A stretch of 64,000 bases of DNA from Pseudonocardia sp. HH130629-09 (GCF_001294645.1 NZ_CP011868.1:4526001-4590000), one strand, 5' to 3'; shown: positions 45,395 to 55,471, counted from the stretch's first letter. A program made the numbers and translations. The notes: generated from the sequence alone by a model not told the origin.

Positions 45395-45457
45395 CGACCG
45401 GTAGTGTTCTCCGATGCGGCGTTCCCCGCCACCCGTGACGCCGAAACCCGCCGGGGG

Positions 45458-45976
45458 TCACCTCGGGATGTTGGTGACCTCGACCCGGTCGCCGACCTGC
45501 AGCGAGTTGAACCAGCGCTCGGCGTTCTCCCGCGACAGCCGGACGCAGCCCGCCGACTCGGTCTCGGTGTTGCCCTCGTGGAAGGCGATGCCGCCGGGGG
45601 CGAAGAAGACCGAGAACGGCATCGGGGCGTTGTTGAACTCCGCGCTGCGGTGGTCCCTGTTCTTCCACTGGACCTGGAACACGCCGGCGGGAGTGCGCTG
45701 GCCCTTCTTGCCGAACGACGCCGGCACCGGCCCCGCCTCGATCTTCCCGTCACGGATCAGCCACGCCGCGCTGTTCGCGAGGTCGACGCACGCCCGGGCG
45801 GCCGCCGAGCACGGGGTCCCCTCGGCACGCCCCGGGCCACCGCCGGACTCCGCAGGCGCCGCCGACGCGGTCCCGATCATCCCGGCGGTCAGTCCCGTCG
45901 CCACCAGGGCCACCACCGTGGCCAGGACCGTCATCATCCGGGGCCGCCGGCGGCGTCCCTCGACCTCGCGCGTCAT
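45458..45976 (-). CDS. L,D-transpeptidase (YkuD domain), secreted
   Basis: The 172-residue protein starts with a signal peptide ([19 protein letters not shown], cleavage near ASA-AP). The YkuD catalytic signature is [20 protein letters not shown], with His and the nucleophilic Cys. It would form 3-3 peptide cross-links in peptidoglycan or attach proteins. The domain is compact and lacks the Ig-like modules of mycobacterial LdtMt2. The ATG at 45976 has GGAG upstream. It is divergent from glmU with a 247-bp gap in which I see no other gene. Confidence 0.9.
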   Translation of the reverse strand: MTREVEGRRRRPRMMTVLATVVALVATGLTAGMIGTASAAPAESGGGPGRAEGTPCSAAARACVDLANSAAWLIRDGKIEAGPVPASFGKKGQRTPAGVFQVQWKNRDHRSAEFNNAPMPFSVFFAPGGIAFHEGNTETESAGCVRLSRENAERWFNSLQVGDRVEVTNIPR

Positions 45977-46223
45977 CGCACTCCTGCCCATCGCTGCCGG
46001 GACGGCCGACTCCGTCGTCGTCCGTCGCTCCTGGCAGGAGAACGAGGCCGTGCCACGGCCGGTTACCACCCGATGGATTGATCTTCGATTCGGGCGGCCA
46101 CCGGGTGGGGAAGACGGGCCCGCCCGATCACCCGGTACCGCCCACGTACGATGCCGTACCGGCACGGCGCGTCCCGCGTCCTCCGTCCGGCGCGGGCGGC
46201 GAGCCCGGCAGGAGGAACCGAAC

Positions 46224-47807
46224 ATGCCCGAACCCGACCGGGCCGGCACCGGTGACCGACCGGCCCCCGGAACGGCGGCGGTCGCGGCCGGCATCGTCCT
46301 CGCGGCGGGTGCGGGTTCGCGGATGCGGTCATCGACGCCGAAGGTGCTCCACGAGCTGGGCGGGCGCAGCATGCTCGGCCACGCGGTGCACGCACTGGCC
46401 GGTACCGCCCCCGAGCACCTCGTGGTCGTCGTCGGACACGAGCGCGAACGGGTGGAGCGGGCCGTCGGCGACATCTCCGCCACCCTCGGACGCACCGCCA
46501 CCACCGCCGTCCAAGAGCAGCGCCTCGGCACCGGCGACGCGGTCCGCAGCGGCCTCACCCCGCTCCCCGCGGACCTGACCGGCACCGTCCTGGTCACCTA
46601 CGGCGACGTCCCGCTGCTCGACACCGCGACCCTGTCCGCGCTGGTCACCGAGCACACCGACCACGGCGCCGCGGTCACCCTGCTGACCTGCGAGGTCCCC
46701 GACCCCACCGGCTACGGCCGGATCGTGCGCGGGAGCGGGGGCTCCGTCACCGGCATCGTCGAGCACGCCGACGCGACCCCGGGACAGCGCGCGATCAGCG
46801 AGATCAACTCCGGGGTCTACGCCTTCGACGCGGAGTTCCTGCGCGCGGGCATCACGGGCCTGGCCGCGCACAACGCACAGCAGGAGCTCTACCTCACCGA
46901 CCTGGTCGCCGCCGCCGTCGCCGCGGGCCGGACGGTGCACGCCCTCCGCTGCGACGACGAGTGGCGCGTGCGCGGCGTGAACGACCGCGTTCAGCTCGCG
47001 GAGCTCGGCGCCGAGCTGAACCGACGCGTGCTGCGCGAGTGGATGCTGGCCGGGGTCACCGTGGTCGACCCAGCCACCACCCGGATCGACGTCGACGTGC
47101 GGCTGGCGCCCGACGTCGTGCTGCACCCGGGCACCCAGCTGCACGGTGCGTGCGAGGTCGGCGAGGCCGCGGTCATCGGTCCCGACACCACGCTCACCGA
47201 CACCGTCGTCGGGACCGGCGCGAGCGTCGTCCGCACCCACGGGTCGGAGTCCCGGATCGGGCCCGGCGCCTCGGTGGGGCCGTTCGCCTACCTGCGCCCG
47301 GGCGCCGTCCTCGGCGAGCGCTGCAAGATCGGCACGTTCGTCGAGGTCAAGAACTCCGACATCGGCACGGGCACCAAGGTGCCGCACCTCACCTACGTCG
47401 GCGACGCGACGATCGGCGAGATGAGCAACATCGGCGCCTCGTCGGTCTTCGTCAACTACGACGGTGTCCGCAAGCAGCGGACCGTCATCGGATCTCACGT
47501 GAAGACGGGGTCGGACACCATGTTCATCGCCCCGGTCACGGTCGGGGACGGCGCCTACACCGGCGCCGGGACCGTGCTCCGCTCCGACGTCCCACCGGGG
47601 GCGCTCGCGGTCTCGGGTGGACCACAGCGCACCATCGAGGGGTGGGTGCCGCGCAAGCGGCCCGGCACCCCCGCCGCCGAGGCGGCACGGCGGGCGGGCA
47701 GCGCCCCGTCCACGAACGGTACGACCAGCACCGACGGCGCAGGTCACAGCACCTCCGCCGACACGACAGACCCGAGAGACCTCAGCCGAGGAGGCACCGC
47801 ACGGTGA
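46224..47807 (+). CDS. glmU: Bifunctional GlmU (GlcN-1-P acetyltransferase / GlcNAc-1-P uridylyltransferase)
   Basis: The 527-residue enzyme makes UDP-GlcNAc for peptidoglycan. The N-terminal uridylyltransferase has [34 protein letters not shown], and [11 protein letters not shown] with its metal Asp. The C-terminal left-handed beta helix has [20 protein letters not shown] with the catalytic His, and [14 protein letters not shown] hydrophilic tail of about 50 residues follows the last helix, longer than in most homologues. The start has GGAGG; the stop overlaps the prs GTG, and the prs ribosome binding site lies inside glmU, so they form an operon. Confidence 0.96.
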   Translation: MPEPDRAGTGDRPAPGTAAVAAGIVLAAGAGSRMRSSTPKVLHELGGRSMLGHAVHALAGTAPEHLVVVVGHERERVERAVGDISATLGRTATTAVQEQRLGTGDAVRSGLTPLPADLTGTVLVTYGDVPLLDTATLSALVTEHTDHGAAVTLLTCEVPDPTGYGRIVRGSGGSVTGIVEHADATPGQRAISEINSGVYAFDAEFLRAGITGLAAHNAQQELYLTDLVAAAVAAGRTVHALRCDDEWRVRGVNDRVQLAELGAELNRRVLREWMLAGVTVVDPATTRIDVDVRLAPDVVLHPGTQLHGACEVGEAAVIGPDTTLTDTVVGTGASVVRTHGSESRIGPGASVGPFAYLRPGAVLGERCKIGTFVEVKNSDIGTGTKVPHLTYVGDATIGEMSNIGASSVFVNYDGVRKQRTVIGSHVKTGSDTMFIAPVTVGDGAYTGAGTVLRSDVPPGALAVSGGPQRTIEGWVPRKRPGTPAAEAARRAGSAPSTNGTTSTDGAGHSTSADTTDPRDLSRGGTAR

Positions 47808-48784
47808 GCGCGATCGCAGGCACTCCCAAGAAGAACATGATGCTGTTCTCGGGGAGGGCGCACCCGGAGCTCGCCGAGCACGTGGCGAAGGAGCTCGACG
47901 TCACGGTCACCCCGCAGTCCGCCTACTCCTTCGCCAACGGTGAGATCTTCTGCCGCTTCGAGGAGTCGGTCCGCGGGAGCGACGCGTTCGTGATCCAGGC
48001 GCACTCCGCCCCGATCAACGACGCGATCATGGAGCAGCTGATCATGGTCGACGCGCTCAAGCGCGGGTCGGCCAAGCGGATCACCGCGGTCATGCCGTTC
48101 TGGGGCTACGCCCGTCAGGACAAGAAGCACCGCGGCCGCGAGCCCATCTCGGCCCGCCTCGTCGCGGACATGTTCAAGACCGCCGGTGCCGACCGGATCC
48201 TGACCGTGGACCTGCACACGTCGCAGATCCAGGGTTTCTTCGACGGCCCCGTCGACCACCTGTTCGCGCTGCCGGTGCTCGCCCAGCACATCAAGAGCAC
48301 CCGGCCGAACGGGAACTTCGCCGTCGTCTCCCCCGACTCCGGCCGGGTGCGCCTGGCCGAGCGCTGGGCCGAGACCCTCGGCGGGACCCCGCTGGCGTTC
48401 ATCCACAAGACCCGGGACCCGCGCAAGCCGAACGAGGCCGTCGCGAACCGGGTGGTCGGTGAGATCGAGGGCCGCTGTTGCGTGGTCATCGATGACATGA
48501 TCGACACCGGTGGCACCGTCGCGAAGGCGGTCGAGGTGCTGCTCAAGGAGGGCGCCTCGGACGTGATCGTGGCCGCCACCCACGGCGTGCTGTCCGGCCC
48601 GGCCACCGAGCGCCTGGCCAACTGCGGTGCGTCGGAGGTCATCTTCACCGACTCGCTGCCGATCCCGGACGAGAAGCGGTTCGACAGCATGACCGTGCTC
48701 CCGATCGCCCCGCTGCTGGCCGAGGCGATCCACCAGGTGTTCGAGGACGGCTCGGTCACGAGCCTGTTCGACGGCAACGCCTGA
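47804..48784 (+). CDS. prs: Ribose-phosphate pyrophosphokinase (PRPP synthetase)
   Basis: The 326-residue enzyme makes PRPP from ribose-5-phosphate and ATP. Visible motifs are [16 protein letters not shown], the ATP region [18 protein letters not shown], the metal-binding [16 protein letters not shown] and the PRPP loop [19 protein letters not shown] at 47804 overlaps the glmU stop. Order glmU-prs is conserved in actinobacteria. A hairpin follows the stop. Confidence 0.96.
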   Translation: MSAIAGTPKKNMMLFSGRAHPELAEHVAKELDVTVTPQSAYSFANGEIFCRFEESVRGSDAFVIQAHSAPINDAIMEQLIMVDALKRGSAKRITAVMPFWGYARQDKKHRGREPISARLVADMFKTAGADRILTVDLHTSQIQGFFDGPVDHLFALPVLAQHIKSTRPNGNFAVVSPDSGRVRLAERWAETLGGTPLAFIHKTRDPRKPNEAVANRVVGEIEGRCCVVIDDMIDTGGTVAKAVEVLLKEGASDVIVAATHGVLSGPATERLANCGASEVIFTDSLPIPDEKRFDSMTVLPIAPLLAEAIHQVFEDGSVTSLFDGNA

Positions 48785-48800
48785 GCACCCCGCACGTCCG

Positions 48801-48836
48801 CCGACGGCGCTCCGCCTCCGGGTGGGGCGCCGTCGG
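48801..48836. terminator. Terminator hairpin after prs
   Basis: CCGACGGCGC (48801-48810) pairs perfectly with GCGCCGTCGG (48827-48836). It lies 17 bases after the prs stop and 10 bases before the stop of the convergent MarR gene. Confidence 0.72.
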
Positions 48837-48845
48837 TCGTCCCGG

Positions 48846-49328
48846 TCAGCGCTCGGTCGCGACGAGCCCGGCCTGCCCCGGCGCACCGGGCCGCCCGGTC
48901 GCGGCCTGCAGGCGGCCCAGGACGTCGTCGAACAGGGCGGCGTCGGGGCCCAGCAGGTCCCGGTAGCGCTCCAGCACCCCGGCCGCCGCGGCGTCCCACT
49001 CCGCGAGCGCCGCGCGGCCCCGCTCGGTCGCAACGACCAGCACCCGGCGCCGGTCGACGGCGTCCGGCCTGCGGTGGACGAGGTTCGCCGCGGTCATCCG
49101 GTCCACGAGCTTGGTCGCCCGCGGCGCCAGCAGCAGTGCGTGCTCGGCGAGCGCGCTCATCGTCGCGCCGCCCCGCGCCACGAACCCCAGGACCCGCCAC
49201 TGCTCGACCTCGGAGCCACAGGCCTGCAGTGCGTCGTCGAGCTCCTGGTCAAGGGCCCGGCCCACCGCGCAGAGCGCCCGCAGCGACTCGTCCCCGGACG
49301 GCCGCACGTGCTCCGCGGGCTCCGCCAT
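48846..49328 (-). CDS. MarR-family transcriptional regulator
   Basis: The 160-residue protein has a MarR winged helix (VEQWRVLGFVARGGATMSAL, then LLLAPRATKLVDRM, then RRPDAVDRRRVLVVAT with the conserved DxRR wing). Its ligand is unknown. It is divergent from the AmiC-like sensor gene, with 72 bases between starts, and might control it, but I see no clear operator palindrome there. Confidence 0.88.
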   Translation of the reverse strand: MAEPAEHVRPSGDESLRALCAVGRALDQELDDALQACGSEVEQWRVLGFVARGGATMSALAEHALLLAPRATKLVDRMTAANLVHRRPDAVDRRRVLVVATERGRAALAEWDAAAAGVLERYRDLLGPDAALFDDVLGRLQAATGRPGAPGQAGLVATER

Positions 49329-49400
49329 GAGCGCATCGTAACCGGACGTTTTCGCCCGAGGGGCTGGGTGGGCGAGGCCACGATGGATAGCGTCACCTGC

Positions 49401-50498
49401 ATGACTCCGACCCCGGCCCCCGGGCGCGCGACGGCGGTGCCGGCACGCGGGAGCGAGGTGCTCAACGTGGCGCTGGTCGTCCCGCTCCAGGGTCCTGCCG
49501 GCATCTTCGGCCCGTCGTGCGAGTCCTGCGCGACACTCGCGGCCGAGGAGGTCAACGCCGCGGGCGGGGTGCTCGGCCGTGAGCTGAACCTGGTGCCGGT
49601 CGACGGCGGTGCGCCACCCGCCGTCGTCGCCGCGGAGCTCGACGCACTGGTCAGCGCGGGGGCCGTGGACGCGGTCACCGGCTGGCACATCTCGGCGGTC
49701 CGCGAGGCCGTCGCACCCCGGATCCGCGGGCGCGTGCCCTACGCCTACACCGCGCTGTACGAGGGCGGCGAGCAGCGGCCGGGGCTGTTCCTGACCGGGG
49801 AGACCCCGGACCTGCAGCTGGGCCCGTCGCTGAGCTGGTTCGCCGAGGCCGCCGGGGTGCGCCGCTGGACGATCATCGGCGACGACTACGTGTGGCCCCG
49901 CCGGTCCGCGCAGGTCGCGACCGAGCACCTGCGCCGGATCGGCGGGACGGTCTGCGACGAGATGTACGTCCCGCTCGGCACCGAGGACTTCTCCCGCGTG
50001 CTGCACCGGGTCGAGGCGAGCGGCTGCGACGCGGTCCTGATGCTCCTGATCGGCAACGACGCCGTCGAGTTCAACCGGGCCTTCGGCACCGTCGGACTGG
50101 ACCGGGAGATCCTGCGCTTCAGCTCGCTGATCGAGGAGAACGTGCTGCTCGCCTCGGGCCCGGAGAACACCCGCGGGCTGCTCACCTCGGCCGGCTACTT
50201 CGAGGACCTGGCGACGGCGTCGGGGCTGGACTTCGCGGCCGCGCACGCCCACCGCTTCGGCCCGGACGCACCGGTGCTCAACAGCCTCGGCGAGTCCTGC
50301 TACGAGGGTGTCCGGCTGCTCACCGAGCTCATGCGCCGGGCCGGGTCGCCGGAGGTGCCGGCGATGACCGCGGTCGCCGAGGGGCTGGCCTACGAGAGCC
50401 CGCGCGGGACCGTCGAGGTGCACGGCCGGCACCTGCGCCAGCAGGTGTTCCTCGCCGTCGCCGACGGGGTGGCGTGGGACGTCGTCCAGCAACTCTGA
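49401..50498 (+). CDS. Periplasmic-binding-fold amide sensor, AmiC/FmdD-like, without a signal peptide
   Basis: The 365-residue protein has the branched-chain amino acid / amide-binding fold (NVALVVPLQGPAGIFGPSCE, AAEEVNAAGGVLGRELNLVP, GRVPYAYTALYEGGEQ, FLTGETPDLQLGP). It resembles the cytosolic amide sensor AmiC and the FmdD-type binding proteins. No signal peptide or lipobox is present at either possible start (49383 or 49401), which favours a cytoplasmic sensor. It lies just upstream of fmdB and formamidase genes, so short amides are likely ligands. AmiR, the usual antiterminator partner of AmiC, is absent, and so are permease and ATPase genes. Confidence 0.78.
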   Translation: MTPTPAPGRATAVPARGSEVLNVALVVPLQGPAGIFGPSCESCATLAAEEVNAAGGVLGRELNLVPVDGGAPPAVVAAELDALVSAGAVDAVTGWHISAVREAVAPRIRGRVPYAYTALYEGGEQRPGLFLTGETPDLQLGPSLSWFAEAAGVRRWTIIGDDYVWPRRSAQVATEHLRRIGGTVCDEMYVPLGTEDFSRVLHRVEASGCDAVLMLLIGNDAVEFNRAFGTVGLDREILRFSSLIEENVLLASGPENTRGLLTSAGYFEDLATASGLDFAAAHAHRFGPDAPVLNSLGESCYEGVRLLTELMRRAGSPEVPAMTAVAEGLAYESPRGTVEVHGRHLRQQVFLAVADGVAWDVVQQL

Positions 50499-50506
50499 CG
50501 CCCGCG

Positions 50507-50535
50507 TTGACACCCCGGCCCGTCGGTCGTACTTT
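50507..50535 (+). promoter_or_regulatory. Sigma-A type promoter of the fmdB-fmdA operon
   Basis: TTGACA at 50507-50512 and TACTTT at 50530-50535 are separated by 17 bases, close to the ideal housekeeping promoter. A transcript would start near 50542, within the palindrome that follows. Confidence 0.65.
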
Positions 50536-50538
50536 CCC

Positions 50539-50553
50539 AGGAAATTATTTCCT
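50539..50553. promoter_or_regulatory. Perfect 15-bp palindrome matching the IclR operator consensus
   Basis: AGGAAATTATTTCCT is a perfect palindrome around one central base. Its inner 13 bases GGAAATTATTTCC match the enteric IclR consensus TGGAAATNATTTCCA. It covers the expected transcription start of the fmdB-fmdA promoter, so a bound protein would block initiation. The AT-rich site stands out against the surrounding GC-rich DNA. Confidence 0.72.
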
Positions 50554-50595
50554 CGGATGCATGTCGGGTCGCCCGACGTGCCGGGAGGTACGACC

Positions 50596-50880
50596 GTGGC
50601 GCTCTACGTCTACCGGTGCGGGGCCGACGGCCCCGTCGAGGAACGGCACCCGATCGGCAGCGCCCCCGCGACGGCGCGCTGCCCCACCTGCGGGGAGGCG
50701 TGCCCGCGCGTCATCACCGCGCCGATGCTCGGCCTCGCCGACCGCGGCCGCGTCGCCCTGATCGACCGCACGACGGCGACGGCCCACGAGCCACAGGTCG
50801 TCTCCGCCCCGCCACCGCGCCCGCTGCGCCCCGGCGGGCCGCCGCTGCACCCGGCCACCCGCGGCCTGCCGCGACCCTGA
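50596..50880 (+). CDS. FmdB-family zinc-ribbon protein
   Basis: The 94-residue protein begins with ALYVYRCGADGPVEERHPIG and has CPTCGEACPRV, which gives the Cys pattern of the FmdB zinc ribbon, although the first Cys pair is reduced to one Cys. The C-terminal 35 residues are Pro/Arg-rich and not conserved. FmdB proteins accompany formamidase genes and may be regulatory. GTG at 50596 follows GGGAGG. The gene is co-transcribed with the formamidase gene 39 bases downstream. Confidence 0.85.
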   Translation: MALYVYRCGADGPVEERHPIGSAPATARCPTCGEACPRVITAPMLGLADRGRVALIDRTTATAHEPQVVSAPPPRPLRPGGPPLHPATRGLPRP

Positions 50881-50919
50881 CCGCTCCGCCCGCGTCCGCA
50901 CCGACCCCGGGAGTGCCCG

Positions 50920-52173
50920 ATGCCCAGGAACGTCTTCCCCCTCGACAGCACCAGGTCCTTCACCGACCAGCAGCTGACCGGCCACAACCGGTGGCACCCC
51001 GACATCCCGGCGCAGGTCCACGTCAAGCCCGGGGACACCTTCCGCGTCGACTGCCGCGAGTGGTTCGACGGCGCCATCCACAACGACGACTCCGCCGACG
51101 ACATCCTCGACGCCCCGCTCGACGGGGTGCACGTGCTGTCCGGACCGATCGCCGTCGAGGGGGCGCAGCCGGGTGACCTGTTGATCGTCGACATCCTCGA
51201 CGTCGGCCCGATCCCCCAGGAGGACTCCGGTCCACTGGCCGGGCAGGGCTGGGGCTACACCGGCGTGTTCGCCACCCGCAACGGCGGCGGCTTCCTCACC
51301 GAGCAGTTCCCCGACGCCTACAAGGTCATCTGGGACTTCCAGGGCGGGACGGCCACCTCCCGGCACGTCCCGGGGGTGTCGTTCACCGGGATCGTCCACC
51401 CCGGACTGATGGGGACCGCACCCTCTCCCGAGCTGCTCGGCCGCTGGAACGCCCGCGAGCAGGCGCTGATCGACACCGACCCGGACCGGGTGCCGCCGCT
51501 GGCCCTGCCGCCCAACCCCGACTCGGCGATCCTCGGCTCGCTGACCGGAGCCGACTTCGACCGGGCCGCCGCGGAGGCCGCGCGCACCGCACCGCCCCGG
51601 GAGAACGGCGGCAACCAGGACATCAAGAACCTCACCAAGGGCAGCCGGGTCTTCTACCCGGTGTTCGTCGACGGCGCGAACCTGTCGATGGGCGACCTGC
51701 ACTTCTCCCAGGGCGACGGCGAGATCACCTTCTGCGGCGCCATCGAGATGGGCGGCTTCATCGACCTGCACGTCGACGTCATCAAGGGCGGGATGGCGAC
51801 CTACGGCGTGAGCGAGAACGCGATCTTCGTGCCCGGCAACACCGACCCGCAGTACAGCGAGTGGATCGCGTTCTCCGGCACCTCGGTCACCCTCGACGGC
51901 GAGCAGCGCTACCTCGACTCGCACCTGTCCTACCAGCGGGCCTGCCTGCACGCGATCGACTACCTGACCAACTTCGGCTACTCCCCGATCCAGGCCTACA
52001 TGATCCTCGGGGCCGCACCGATCGAGGGCAGGCTCTCCGGGGTCGTCGACATCCCGAACTCCTGCTCCACGGTCTACCTCCCGACCGGGATCTTCGACTT
52101 CGACGTCAAGCCCGGCAAGAACGGCCCGCACCGCATCGACCCGGGTCCGGGAGTCCCCCACTCGGTGGCCTGA
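50920..52173 (+). CDS. fmdA: Formamidase / acetamidase (FmdA family)
   Basis: The 417-residue protein matches FmdA/AmdA amidohydrolases over its length ([96 protein letters not shown]). It hydrolyses formamide to formate and ammonia and sometimes short amides. Conserved Cys in FCGAIEMGG and Lys/Glu residues agree with the family. It may also act on amides delivered by the nitrile hydratase encoded 20 kb away, but that is speculation. The gene likely shares the upstream palindrome-controlled promoter with fmdB. Confidence 0.93.
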   Translation: MPRNVFPLDSTRSFTDQQLTGHNRWHPDIPAQVHVKPGDTFRVDCREWFDGAIHNDDSADDILDAPLDGVHVLSGPIAVEGAQPGDLLIVDILDVGPIPQEDSGPLAGQGWGYTGVFATRNGGGFLTEQFPDAYKVIWDFQGGTATSRHVPGVSFTGIVHPGLMGTAPSPELLGRWNAREQALIDTDPDRVPPLALPPNPDSAILGSLTGADFDRAAAEAARTAPPRENGGNQDIKNLTKGSRVFYPVFVDGANLSMGDLHFSQGDGEITFCGAIEMGGFIDLHVDVIKGGMATYGVSENAIFVPGNTDPQYSEWIAFSGTSVTLDGEQRYLDSHLSYQRACLHAIDYLTNFGYSPIQAYMILGAAPIEGRLSGVVDIPNSCSTVYLPTGIFDFDVKPGKNGPHRIDPGPGVPHSVA

Positions 52174-52249
52174 CCAGCGGGGCCCGTGGTCGTCGCGGGG
52201 GGCTGACCCCGGGACGCCCGCGGGCCTGGCGTACTCTTCTCGGCATCTC

Positions 52250-52320
52250 CGCGGCGAGGGCGGGTGCACCTAGACCCGCCGTGATCGACGTGGGCCGATC
52301 CCGGTCGGCTCCTCGCCGCG
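52250..52320 (+). ncRNA. Candidate structured leader RNA upstream of rplY
   Basis: A three-way junction can be drawn from the sequence. The closing stem is CGCGGCGAGG (52250-52259) with CCTCGCCGCG (52311-52320), 10 bp. Arm 1 is GCGGGT (52260-52265) with ACCCGC (52274-52279). Arm 2 is GGCCGA (52293-52298) with TCGGCT (52305-52310), including one G-U pair. A possible -10 element (TACTCT, 52232-52237) places the transcript start about six bases before the structure, and the rplY ribosome binding site lies 25 bases after it. A ribosomal-protein autoregulatory leader is the natural hypothesis. Confidence 0.5.
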
Positions 52321-52359
52321 CGCACCTGTCGCAGAACGTCTTTCGAGGAGCAAGCAGCC

Positions 52360-53052
52360 GTGGCCCAGACCCGCATTCCCGCCGAGACCCGGACCGAGTT
52401 CGGCAAGGGCGCCGCCCGTCGCACCCGTCGTGCCGGCAAGATCCCCGCCGTCCTCTACGGCCACGGGACCGACCCCGTCCACCTGTCGCTGCCGTCGCTG
52501 CAGTTCGCCGCGGTCGTCCGCGAGCAGGGCCGCAACGCCGTGCTGGAGCTCGACGTCGACGGTGCGCAGCCGCAGCTCGCGCTGACCAAGACCGTGGTGG
52601 TGCACCCGCTGCGCCCCTACATCGAGCACGTCGACCTGCTCGTCATCAAGCGTGGCGAGAAGGTCGAGGTCGAGCTCGACGTCGTCGTCACCGGCGAGGC
52701 CGCCCCCGGCTCGCTGGTCACCCAGGACCTCAACACCGTCCTGGTCGAGGCCGACGTGCTGAACATCCCGGAGAACATCGAGATCTCCGTCGAGGACGCC
52801 GAGATCGGCACCCAGTACTTCGCCAAGGACCTGAAGCTCCCCGGCGGCGTCGAGCTGCGCACCGACGAGGAGTACCTCGTCGTGCAGGTCGTCGCGGCCC
52901 CGACCGAGGAGGACCTCGAGGCCGAGGTCGACACCGAGGGTGCCGGCGTGGTCGAGGAGCCGTCCGACGAGGAGCGAGCCGCCGAGGGCGAGAGCGACTC
53001 CGCCGAGGGCTCCGCGGACTCCGAGGGCGACTCCGAGTCCTCCGACAAGTGA
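52360..53052 (+). CDS. rplY: Ribosomal protein bL25 / general stress protein Ctc
   Basis: The 230-residue protein is of the long TL5/Ctc type. The N-terminal 5S rRNA-binding L25 domain has [20 protein letters not shown] and VLYGHG; the C-terminal beta domain follows from about residue 100. The last 45 residues are an acidic Glu/Ser-rich tail ([16 protein letters not shown]), as in other actinobacteria. GTG at 52360 follows CGAGGAG. The stop overlaps the pth GTG. A folded leader may control expression. Confidence 0.95.
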   Translation: MAQTRIPAETRTEFGKGAARRTRRAGKIPAVLYGHGTDPVHLSLPSLQFAAVVREQGRNAVLELDVDGAQPQLALTKTVVVHPLRPYIEHVDLLVIKRGEKVEVELDVVVTGEAAPGSLVTQDLNTVLVEADVLNIPENIEISVEDAEIGTQYFAKDLKLPGGVELRTDEEYLVVQVVAAPTEEDLEAEVDTEGAGVVEEPSDEERAAEGESDSAEGSADSEGDSESSDK

Positions 53053-53642
53053 GCCCCGTGCCGGGGCCGGCCCTCGTCGTCGGACTCGGGAACCCGGGTC
53101 CGGAGTACGAGGGCACCCGGCACAACGTCGGTACCCGCGTCGCCGCGCTGCTGGCGACGCGGGCCGGCGCCGGCCGGTTCTCCGCGCACAAGCGGTCGAA
53201 CGCCGACATCGCGCAGGGCCGGCTGGCCGGTCGCCCGGTGACCGTGGCCGTCCCCCGGACGTACATGAACCTCTCCGGCGGCCCGGTCGCCGGGCTGGTG
53301 CAGTACTTCTCGATCCCGCCGACCGAGGTGATCGTCGTCCACGACGAGCTGGACCTCGACTTCGGCGTGGTCCGCCTCAAGCGCGGCGGCGGCGAGGGCG
53401 GACACAACGGCCTGCGCTCGATCAGCAAGGCGCTCGGCACGAAGGACTACCTGCGCGTGCGGTTCGGCATCGGTCGGCCACCGGGTCGTCAGGACCCGGC
53501 GGACTACGTGCTCAAGCGGTTCTCCGGTGTGGAGAACAAGGAGCTCGACCTCGGTCTGGACCTCGCCGCGGACGCCGCCGAGGCCCTGCTGTCCGAGGGC
53601 CTGGGGCCGACGCAGAACCGGTTCCACCCGCTGTCGGGCTGA
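53049..53642 (+). CDS. pth: Peptidyl-tRNA hydrolase
   Basis: The 197-residue enzyme frees tRNAs from prematurely released peptidyl-tRNA. Visible motifs are [19 protein letters not shown] with the catalytic His, [25 protein letters not shown] and [18 protein letters not shown] at 53049 overlaps the rplY stop (GTGA), the usual rplY-pth coupling in actinobacteria. A strong terminator follows. Confidence 0.95.
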   Translation: MSPVPGPALVVGLGNPGPEYEGTRHNVGTRVAALLATRAGAGRFSAHKRSNADIAQGRLAGRPVTVAVPRTYMNLSGGPVAGLVQYFSIPPTEVIVVHDELDLDFGVVRLKRGGGEGGHNGLRSISKALGTKDYLRVRFGIGRPPGRQDPADYVLKRFSGVENKELDLGLDLAADAAEALLSEGLGPTQNRFHPLSG

Positions 53643-53652
53643 GCCCGTCCTC

Positions 53653-53691
53653 CACGAGAGCCCCGGTCCCGCTGGGATCGGGGCTCTCGTG
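53653..53691. terminator. Strong bidirectional terminator after pth
   Basis: CACGAGAGCCCCGGTCCC (53653-53670) pairs with the complementary arm ending at 53691, an 18-bp stem with one G-T pair and the three-base loop GCT. It separates the convergent pth and acyl-AMP ligase genes. Confidence 0.85.
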
Positions 53692-53699
53692 CGTCCGGG

Positions 53700-55382
53700 T
53701 CAGCGGCGGGCGGTGAGCAGGTCCGCCGTCGCGGCGCGGCGGAGCTTCCCGGACGGGGTCTTGGGCAGGCTCCCCGGGGCCAGGACCGCGACCTCGGCGG
53801 GGCGCACCCCCACCGCGGAGACGACACGGCGGATCACGTCGTCGCGGATCCTGCGCACGGTGTCGGCATCGGTGTCCCCACGGGCCTCGACGGCGACGGC
53901 GAACGACTCCCTATGCCGCCCCTCACCCGCGGCCATCCGGACCGCGACGACGTTGCCCGCGCGCACGCCCTCGGCCGCACCGGCGGCCCGTTCGATGTCG
54001 GTCGGGTAGATGTTGCGACCACCCATGATGATCACTTCCTTGGTGCGGCCGCACACGACGACGACGCCCTCGGGTGTCAGGTAGCCCTCGTCGCCGGTGT
54101 CGAACCAGCCGTCCCGGTCCTGGGTGGGCGCCGGGCCGTCGACGGTGAGGTAGCCGGGCGTCACGGCGTCGCCGCGCAGGTGCAGCACCCCGACCTCCCG
54201 GGGTCCCAGCACGCGACCACCGCTGCCGACGACCTTCACCTCGATCCCGGGCAGCGGCGGTCCGAGCTCGGGGAACTCCCGCACCGGACCGGCGCCCGCG
54301 GGCTCGGCACGCCGGAGCGTCTCCAGCGACTCGGCGTCGACCCGGTCGACCGTCAGTCCGGTGTGGACGGGCGCGAAGGACACCCCGAGCGCGGTCTCGG
54401 CCATCCCGTAGGCGCACAGCACCGACTCCGGCCGGAGCCCGAAGCGGGCGCCGGCGTCGGTGAACGCCGCGACCGCGGCCGGGTCGACCGGCTCGGCGCC
54501 GTTGAGGGCGATGCGCAACGTGGACAGGTCGAGCGCGCCGTCGTCGACCCGGGCGAGCTGGCGGGCCAGTACGGCGTAGGCGAAGTTCGGGGCCGCGGTG
54601 ACGGTGCCGCGGTAGGACGAGATCAGCTCGGCCCACAGTCGCGGGCGGCCCAGGAAGTCCGCGGGGGTGACGGTGACCAGGTCCAGCCCGACCGTCATCG
54701 GGACGGTCAGGAACCCGACCATGCCCATGTCGTGGAACAGCGGCAGCCACGACACCATCCGGTCGGTCGCGACGTCCAGTGCCGACGCGGTCACCATCGC
54801 CCCGATGTTGGCGTGCAGGTTCGCGTGGGTGATCCGCACGGCCTTCGGGGCTGCGGTGGAACCGCTCGTGAGCTGCAGCAACGCGGTGTCGCCCTCGTCG
54901 GCGACGGCGGCGTCCGCGACGAACGCCGCCGGGTCGCCGGTCAGCGAGTCGAGCATCCGGAACGGGATGCCGCGCTCGGTCAGGACCGGGGCGAGGGCGT
55001 CGAAGGGCGGGCCCAGCAGCACCATCGCGGCGTCGATCATCGTCAGCGTGGCGACGGTGTCGGCGGCCCACTCGGTCAGGTCGGTGCGCGGGGTCGGCTG
55101 GTGCAGCATCGTCACGCTGCCGCCGCACAGCCACACCGCCTGCGCGGCCGGGGCGATCGCCGCGGGCTCCCCGGCCAGCACCCCGACCGCGCCGCCGAAC
55201 GGGAGGGCCGGGCCACCGTCGTCGCCGGGGCGTCGCAGGGCGTCCGCGATCCCGCGGGCCGTCCCGTGCACCTCCGCCCAGGAACGCCGCACGGGTTCGC
55301 GCGGCTCCCCCGTCGTCATCCCGCGGGCGGACCCGTCGGGACCGGTCGCGGACTCCAGCAACGTCGCCAGGAATCGGGACAT
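53700..55382 (-). CDS. Fatty-acyl-AMP ligase-like adenylate-forming enzyme
   Basis: The 560-residue protein has the ANL-superfamily motifs in order: LLQLTSGSTAAPKAVRITHA (A3, near 165), SWLPLFHDMGMVGFLTVP, AYGMAETALGVSF (A5), GWFDTGDEGYL (A7), GRTKEVIIMGGRNIYPTDIE (A8) and LPKTPSGKLRRA with the catalytic Lys (A10). The HDMGM motif and overall order match fatty-acyl-AMP ligases and Pks16-like proteins. In M. tuberculosis pks16 (Rv1013) also lies next to pth. It should activate a fatty or aryl acid as acyl-adenylate; no acyl carrier protein or polyketide synthase gene is adjacent. Confidence 0.88.
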   Translation of the reverse strand: MSRFLATLLESATGPDGSARGMTTGEPREPVRRSWAEVHGTARGIADALRRPGDDGGPALPFGGAVGVLAGEPAAIAPAAQAVWLCGGSVTMLHQPTPRTDLTEWAADTVATLTMIDAAMVLLGPPFDALAPVLTERGIPFRMLDSLTGDPAAFVADAAVADEGDTALLQLTSGSTAAPKAVRITHANLHANIGAMVTASALDVATDRMVSWLPLFHDMGMVGFLTVPMTVGLDLVTVTPADFLGRPRLWAELISSYRGTVTAAPNFAYAVLARQLARVDDGALDLSTLRIALNGAEPVDPAAVAAFTDAGARFGLRPESVLCAYGMAETALGVSFAPVHTGLTVDRVDAESLETLRRAEPAGAGPVREFPELGPPLPGIEVKVVGSGGRVLGPREVGVLHLRGDAVTPGYLTVDGPAPTQDRDGWFDTGDEGYLTPEGVVVVCGRTKEVIIMGGRNIYPTDIERAAGAAEGVRAGNVVAVRMAAGEGRHRESFAVAVEARGDTDADTVRRIRDDVIRRVVSAVGVRPAEVAVLAPGSLPKTPSGKLRRAATADLLTARR

Positions 55383-55471
55383 GCGCCCGAATGTAGCGAC
55401 GAACCACCCGTGCGTGGCGGCACGATCGGCGACCGGTGCGGCCCCACCGCGCCCGCGTAGCATCCGACCGC

